From: Impatiens glandulifera
Lineage: Eukaryota; Streptophyta; Magnoliopsida; Ericales; Balsaminaceae
Length of the DNA: 64,000 nt
NCBI RefSeq assembly: GCF_907164915.1
Contig: NC_061866.1
Location: 44,642,320-44,706,319, forward strand
Reading direction: 5' to 3'
In this document: positions 59,166-64,000 of the stretch, one piece after another
Layout: each line of letters begins with the position of its first letter
Position numbering within the stretch: position 1 is the first letter of the stretch
The notes under the pieces: model-generated
Database searches by the model: none
The model's input: only the letters and a program-made list of their open reading frames with translations
Told to the model about the DNA's origin: nothing
Made by a program: the position numbers and the translations under genes

Positions 59166-61336
59166 AATCCATAAACGCAAATGTTATTATACTAATAATA
59201 TATATCTCTAATAAAATTTGATTCACTCATTTTTTATTGCATTGATTTTACTAAGTTTAAATAAATTATCAATTACATTTGAAACATTATTGATTCAATT
59301 TAAGATTTTGTAGTCAATTATAGTTATAAAATAAAGAAGGAGAAATTAGAGTATTAAAAAAGAGGAAGATAGAACATCCATTACTTTAAGTTTCAATCCA
59401 TTGCACATAAGGCATCAACTAATTGATCCAATAATTGATCTGAAATCTTAGGTAAGAATAAGCTTTGCTTTGAGTTTAATTTTCAATAAAAAACGTCATA
59501 AGTTGAAACGCAGGATCGTGTTATTTTTTTAAATTAAAAAATATATAAAACATGTAATCTTAAATGTGTTGTGTAATAATTTTAAAAAATGAATGATTAC
59601 AGTATGAACAATTATGGTCGAGTTTAGGATAATGTACCAATTACCATATACATTTACCTATGGTCCTAGCATAATGCAAACTTATACATTGGCCCATAGT
59701 CATTCTCATCACTTAAAAAATAAATATTTATCTTAAATTTTGAATCGTTCACTAATAAATCATAAAGTTTGAATCTTTCACTTATAAAATTAAGATTATA
59801 AAAAAAATAAACAATCAACTAAATTAAATTATTATTATTTTTAAGTTTGAAGTCTCGAACTCACATTTTGTTTTAAGGTAGATTTATATTAAAAATTAAA
59901 AAAAAACGTTTAATCACAAAAAAAAAGCATAGCATGAAAATAAAAAATAAGAAAATACACTACTTAATAAGTTACTGAGCTCGTAAATCTTTGAAAATTC
60001 TTTGCAGACTCTCCTACTTTTCCTGAACGAATCTCAGAAGCATTATAATAATTAAGTTTCTCGGTCAGAAAGGTCAGAAATATAACCAGCAACAAAGGGC
60101 TCGGTCGGACGAAGAAGAAGAACAACAAACAACAACGGAATAAGCGTCCAGAAGCGTCGACTTTCCTTTCTCACACGCTGTAGCAGCCAACGTTGAAATC
60201 CTCGGCCGAATGGTATATTTTTTCAATCGGACTAGCGCACAATAGGAGAAAGCGGCAGAAGTGCCGACCTTCAGGAGGCTCCAAGTAAGCGTGGGGATGT
60301 TCTTCCAAGCGTCGCTACAGAAGGAAACTAACTCCTATGTTTCCGACTCCGACCGAGGATCCTAGATTTTATTCAAATAGGTAGTCAGGGCGGGTCTATG
60401 AAGCCCAACCCGAAAAAATATTTATTATTATTATTTTATTTTTTTACGGTAAAAATGCCATTACTTCCTAATTTCTTAAATATTTTCAATTTAATTCATT
60501 ATATGTTTATCTAATTATTAAAAAAACAAAATTTATATTTATACACTCATTTTATCTAAAATTTTCTTTTTATTTTTTTTTAAATCCACACCAAATTTTT
60601 TTAAAACCCACCCTAACTCAGATTCTTAGATACGAGCCAAGGATGACTCCCAACCCAAATATTATTGTGCTCAAATGTTATATATACAATATATATATTT
60701 ACAGTATATACAAGGAAAACAAAGAATAAAATCAAGAATACCAATAAAACAAGGCATAAACTTTTTTAAGGTTAATTGTGAGGTTTTCTTGAATATTTTT
60801 CGATCAAATATGTTTTAATTTTAATTGTATGGAAATCAAAATGTTTTGGGGCTCAAATATTTTATATACAAAATAAACACTATGAGTGTAGAAAAAAAAT
60901 TGAAGATTAAACTAATTTTAAATAAAATGACTGAAAGCAAGCAAAAGTTAGTTTTTAAGGTCAGTTCTTATTTTTTTTAATTCATTTTCGATCAAATGAT
61001 TCTTGTTTATCTTTAAACTTAAATTTTCTTATACTCAAATTTTCAATATATAATATAAGAACAACGAGGGTAAAAAAATCAGATTAAATCCACTTAAATA
61101 AAAAATGATCGATCATGATTAAAGATGACCCTTTAGGCCAGATTTTGGTTTTTAAATGATTTTCAAATTATTTTAGATTGATTTAAGATCCTGCCATTTT
61201 ATTTATTTAGCATGTTATACATATTTACAAAGGAATTATGCAACATTAAATCACATATAATCAAGATCCATAAAAAATTAAAGAAATACAAGAATACAAT
61301 AACAAATTGCAAGCATTGGTTTAGTTTTTTTCATTG
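59166..61336. other. Intergenic region downstream of the PMEI cluster
   Basis: Up to about 59,830 it is homologous to the flank of PMEI copy 1. 59,995-60,362 is an unassigned GC-richer island. 60,383-60,640 resembles the repeat at 31,535-31,800 (GGGTCTATGAAGCCCAACCC; TTTTTACGGTAAAAATG). The rest is AT-rich with no gene. Confidence 0.45.
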
Positions 61337-61341
61337 AATTT

Positions 61342-62876
61342 TGTTATGATCGGATACAACAATAGCAGTGGGAAGGGTTGAATATTGTTGAACTAATAAT
61401 CACTTTCAATTTAATTTTAATTCTGTTAGAGATGAAAATATGTTTTTATTCTTCACAAATCTTTGCAAACTCTTAAACGGATTCAAGTGCGAAAATGCTT
61501 GCTCGATTTGAAACGGTAGATAAACGATTGTCAGATACAGAAATGAAATAACACAATGAGTTTTATGAATGTTCGGAGATAAAACTCCTACGTCACCCCT
61601 TCTTCTGTTTTCAGAAGGTTTTTTCACTAGAAGACTTTGATTCGTATAACAACTACACAAAGAACACATGACTTAACATCCGTCTGTTTCTGAACTCCTA
61701 GCTATCACTCTGTTGAATAGAGAACGTCTTGTTCAACTTACAATACTGAAAATACACTTAAGTAGTATAGTACCAATAGTTTAGCTTAACTTAGTGAATT
61801 ACAGAGTTATCTTAGAGAGAGTACATCACAACACTTAGCAATTCAGAATTCGTAATGCGGAAGAGAGTAGAGAACCGAGTTTAGAAGAGAGAGTTCGTCG
61901 TTGTACTCTGATCACCTTTTATATCAGAAGTGTAGCAACGGTCGAATTCGCCTCTTGGATACGTGTCAAATTTTCGTTAGATGTATGCCAGGTGTACGAG
62001 ATCGTACATAAGAATATATTCGTTGGATCGTGGCATACCGAATTGTACTACGGAATATTCGGTAGAACGTGGTGTACTTGGAAAGTACAACGCGGGATAA
62101 AAGAATAATTGAGTACGTGGCAATTAAGCGTATTGAGCTGACTTGGTAGACGACTAATAACGAACACTGATGTTCGCTATGTTGATGAGCTAAGTAGATA
62201 GACGGGCACTTCTTTAAACGGCTACTGAAGCAAGACGTCTGTTGAAGTAAGGCGTGTACTCGCGCTTCTTCAAACGGTTGCTGAAGCAAGGCGTCTGCTC
62301 GCGCACTTCATACCAAAGCGTATGTTGAAGTGAGACGTCTGCTCGCGCACTTCTTCAAACCAGAGCATCTGTTGAAGTGAGACGTCTGCTCGTGCACTTC
62401 TTCAGAACAGAGCGTTTGTTGAAGTGAGACGTCTCCTCGCACACTTCTTCAGACTAGAGCGTCTGTTGAAGTGAGACGTCTGCTCGCACACTTTTTCAGA
62501 ACTGAGCTGTTGAAGTGAGACGTCTCCTCGTGCACTTCTTCAAACTAGAGCGTTTGTTGAAGTGAGACGTCTCCTCGTGTTTCTTCAGACTACTACGTCT
62601 GTTGAAGCAAGACGTCTTCTCACGCTTCTTCAAACTAACACGTCTGTTGAAGCAAGACGTCTTCTCGCGCTTCTATAGACTAACACGTCTGTTGAAGCAA
62701 GATGTCTTCTCGCGCTTCTTCAGACTAACGCGTCTGTTGAAGCAAGACGTCTTCTCGCGCTTCTACAGTCTAACACGTCTGTTGAAGCAAGACGTCTTCT
62801 CGCGCTTCTTCAAACTAACACGTCTGTTGAAGGAAGACGTCTTCTCACGCTTCTTCAAACGTACATGCGCATAAAC
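61342..62876 (-). mobile_element. Probable solo LTR (family A, copy 2), ~1.5 kb
   Basis: Homologous in reverse orientation to 1,800-2,912: on the minus strand ACAATTCGGTATGCCACGAT, TATTGTAAGTTGAACAAG, AACAGAGTGATAGCTAGGAG, GGGGTGACGTAGGAG and GAACATTCATAAA occur in the same order. Plus-strand AATTT occurs on both sides (61,337-61,341 and 62,877-62,881) as a possible 5-bp target duplication. The plus-strand left end is TGTTATG; the right end is near AAACA. A tandem-repeat block lies at the minus-strand 5' end (U3 side), followed by TTTTATATCAG as a TATA candidate (about 61,915-61,925). No coding region is attached. Confidence 0.62.
62215..62865 (-). repeat. ~45-47 bp tandem repeats rich in GACGTC, about 14 copies
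   Basis: Units of the form TTGAAGTGAGACGTCTGCTC followed by GCGCACTTCTTCAAAC run from about 62,215 to 62,865. They shift from a 47-bp GTGAGACGTCT subtype to an exact 45-bp GCAAGACGTCTTCTC subtype from about 62,590. Most units keep the palindrome AGACGTCT. Because 45 is a multiple of three, the last part shows an open frame with a 15-residue repeat (LKQDVFSRFFKLTRL); this is a by-product of the DNA repeat. Confidence 0.92.
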
Positions 62877-62881
62877 AATTT

Positions 62882-64000
62882 ACATAACTTAGTTTTGTTA
62901 ATTAACACATTATTAAAACTATGTCGTACTAATTTAAACAATTAAAGAATTTTTCCTTAATTAAATATTTTCTAATAATTAATTTTCATTTTTCTTTATT
63001 TAACTTAATCTAACAAATTTAATTGAAATAGACAAAATAAAAGGGATCAAGAAAGGCCTCACATTGGAAATAATGTTCTTATCTGAAATTGAGGGCATAA
63101 GTACAAGATCCTTAAATAATAATATTTGAGACCATACCACACTAGTTTGAAACCTAGGTAATGGAGGAAATAATTGGGCAGCCTAAAGGCATGAGATTTG
63201 AAAATTTAAAGGTGTGCTTTTTTAGGGGTTCAAGATTGGTTTATATAGGAGAGACTAAAGAAAACACTAAGGCCCAAGCCCAGTTATAACAAACATACCT
63301 AGTCAAAATGGGGAGAATTTATCATGAGTTTTCTCTAAATAACCCAGGTGACAACTTAGAAAAAACTTTAAGTTTTTGGCAAGGTGGCATGGCTCTCCAT
63401 TCGACCCGTCACCAAAGTGAGGTGTGTTGACGACCAATAGGAACTAAGAACTCCTTAGTTTACACCTCATTACTTAGCAATTTAAATTTGAATTCAAATT
63501 TTGCCAAATCTTTCCCTCCTCCTTCCATAGCCCACGGTTGGAAGCTTCTAGGAGGGTCCAATTCATCTCACAATCGGACTCTCGGTCGGACCCAGTCGCT
63601 CTGGGTCGGACGATCTTGAATTTAGTGAGATCCCTTTCACCAACAGTTCTTTCAATAATCCCTACAAAAATGACCAAATATTATTTAAGAAATCAATTAT
63701 TAAGTTAAACAAATAACTCCTATCTAACATCTAACATCTATCATTTAACATCTAACAAACTAATTTAACTACTTTTAAAAATTAAAACTAACTAACTTTC
63801 TAAAAGAGTTAAACTAACTTTTAAAAATTAAGACTAACTAACCATTTTTTAAAATTAGAAGGTATAGATCAATTCTTATAAAAATCCCTTTTGAATTTTA
63901 TAAAAATGTTTTTTTTTTCTTTTATTTAATATTCAAGATAATTTTAATTAAAATCTTAAATATCTTAAATATAATAATAACCCAAAATATTTTAACTTAA
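62882..64000. other. Unassigned right-hand flank
   Basis: 62,900-63,040 is AT-rich. 63,040-63,680 is GC-richer, with a plus-strand TTTATATAGG (63,239-63,248) and a GTCGGAC-rich segment (63,570-63,615), and could be part of another LTR. After 63,700 there are short repeats of CATCTAACATCTA and AACTAACTTTTAAAAATTAA. No gene is supported. Confidence 0.4.

Noticed and set aside
62215..62865. Repeat array resembling a CRISPR array
   Set aside because: Units are contiguous and diverging with no unique spacers, and the genome is a plant.
62602..62874. Open frame with a 15-residue repeat (LKQDVFSRFFKLTRL)
   Set aside because: It follows from a 45-bp tandem DNA repeat inside an LTR-like element; the array also contains 44- and 47-bp units that would break the frame, and there is no start context or family match.
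63474..63677. Minus-strand 67-residue frame near the right end
   Set aside because: No domain, no leader, and it lies in LTR-like sequence; kept only as unassigned.

Overview
The window looks like nuclear DNA of a flowering plant, most likely a eudicot. Genes have short GT-AG introns and sit far apart in very AT-rich DNA. The protein families are plant-specific: a PAS-Raf kinase, a WRKY factor, an AIF/IBH1-type bHLH, a PMEI-domain family and a plant-style KASH protein. Plant MULE, CACTA, TRIM and hAT-MITE elements fill much of the rest. No species is assigned.

Layout. 1-9.4 kb is an AT-rich array of diverged 0.55-1.2 kb repeats, each with a (TA)n tract, interrupted at about 1.8-2.9 kb by an LTR-like element with its own 50-bp tandem repeats. 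9.88-15.13 kb is a 13-exon PAS-domain Raf-like MAPKKK. 15.2-19.3 kb is AT-rich DNA with a second diverged repeat family. 19.4-20.4 kb (minus strand) holds four box C/D snoRNA genes behind telo-box/site II promoter motifs. These share an intergenic region with a three-exon gene (20.85-21.67 kb) encoding a tail-anchored protein ending in PPPT, a candidate KASH protein of the nuclear envelope. 23.7-24.3 kb is a single-coding-exon atypical bHLH gene. 24.3-37.3 kb is intergenic and includes two well-bounded hAT-type MITEs (27,266-28,175 and 31,022-31,461). 37.69-38.86 kb is a three-exon group IIc WRKY gene. A small membrane-protein gene lies on the minus strand at 41.9-42.15 kb.

From 43.1 to about 51.3 kb there is a three-level transposon nest. 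A decayed Mutator-like transposase gene is split by a small LTR retroelement (TRIM type, 45,749-49,487) with an exact 5-bp target duplication, tRNA-Met primer site and polypurine tract. That element carries a truncated CACTA element with one intact terminus. A broken GRF zinc-finger gene follows at 50.9-51.3 kb. 53.2-59.2 kb holds three tandem intronless genes for secreted PMEI/invertase-inhibitor-like proteins. The right end carries a second LTR-like element of the same family as the one at 2 kb, in opposite orientation (61.34-62.88 kb), with about 14 tandem 45-47 bp repeats rich in GACGTC, and then unassigned DNA.

The genes do not form a pathway; each is a separate transcription unit. The snoRNA cluster, the repeat architecture and the nested insertions are the most informative parts of the window.
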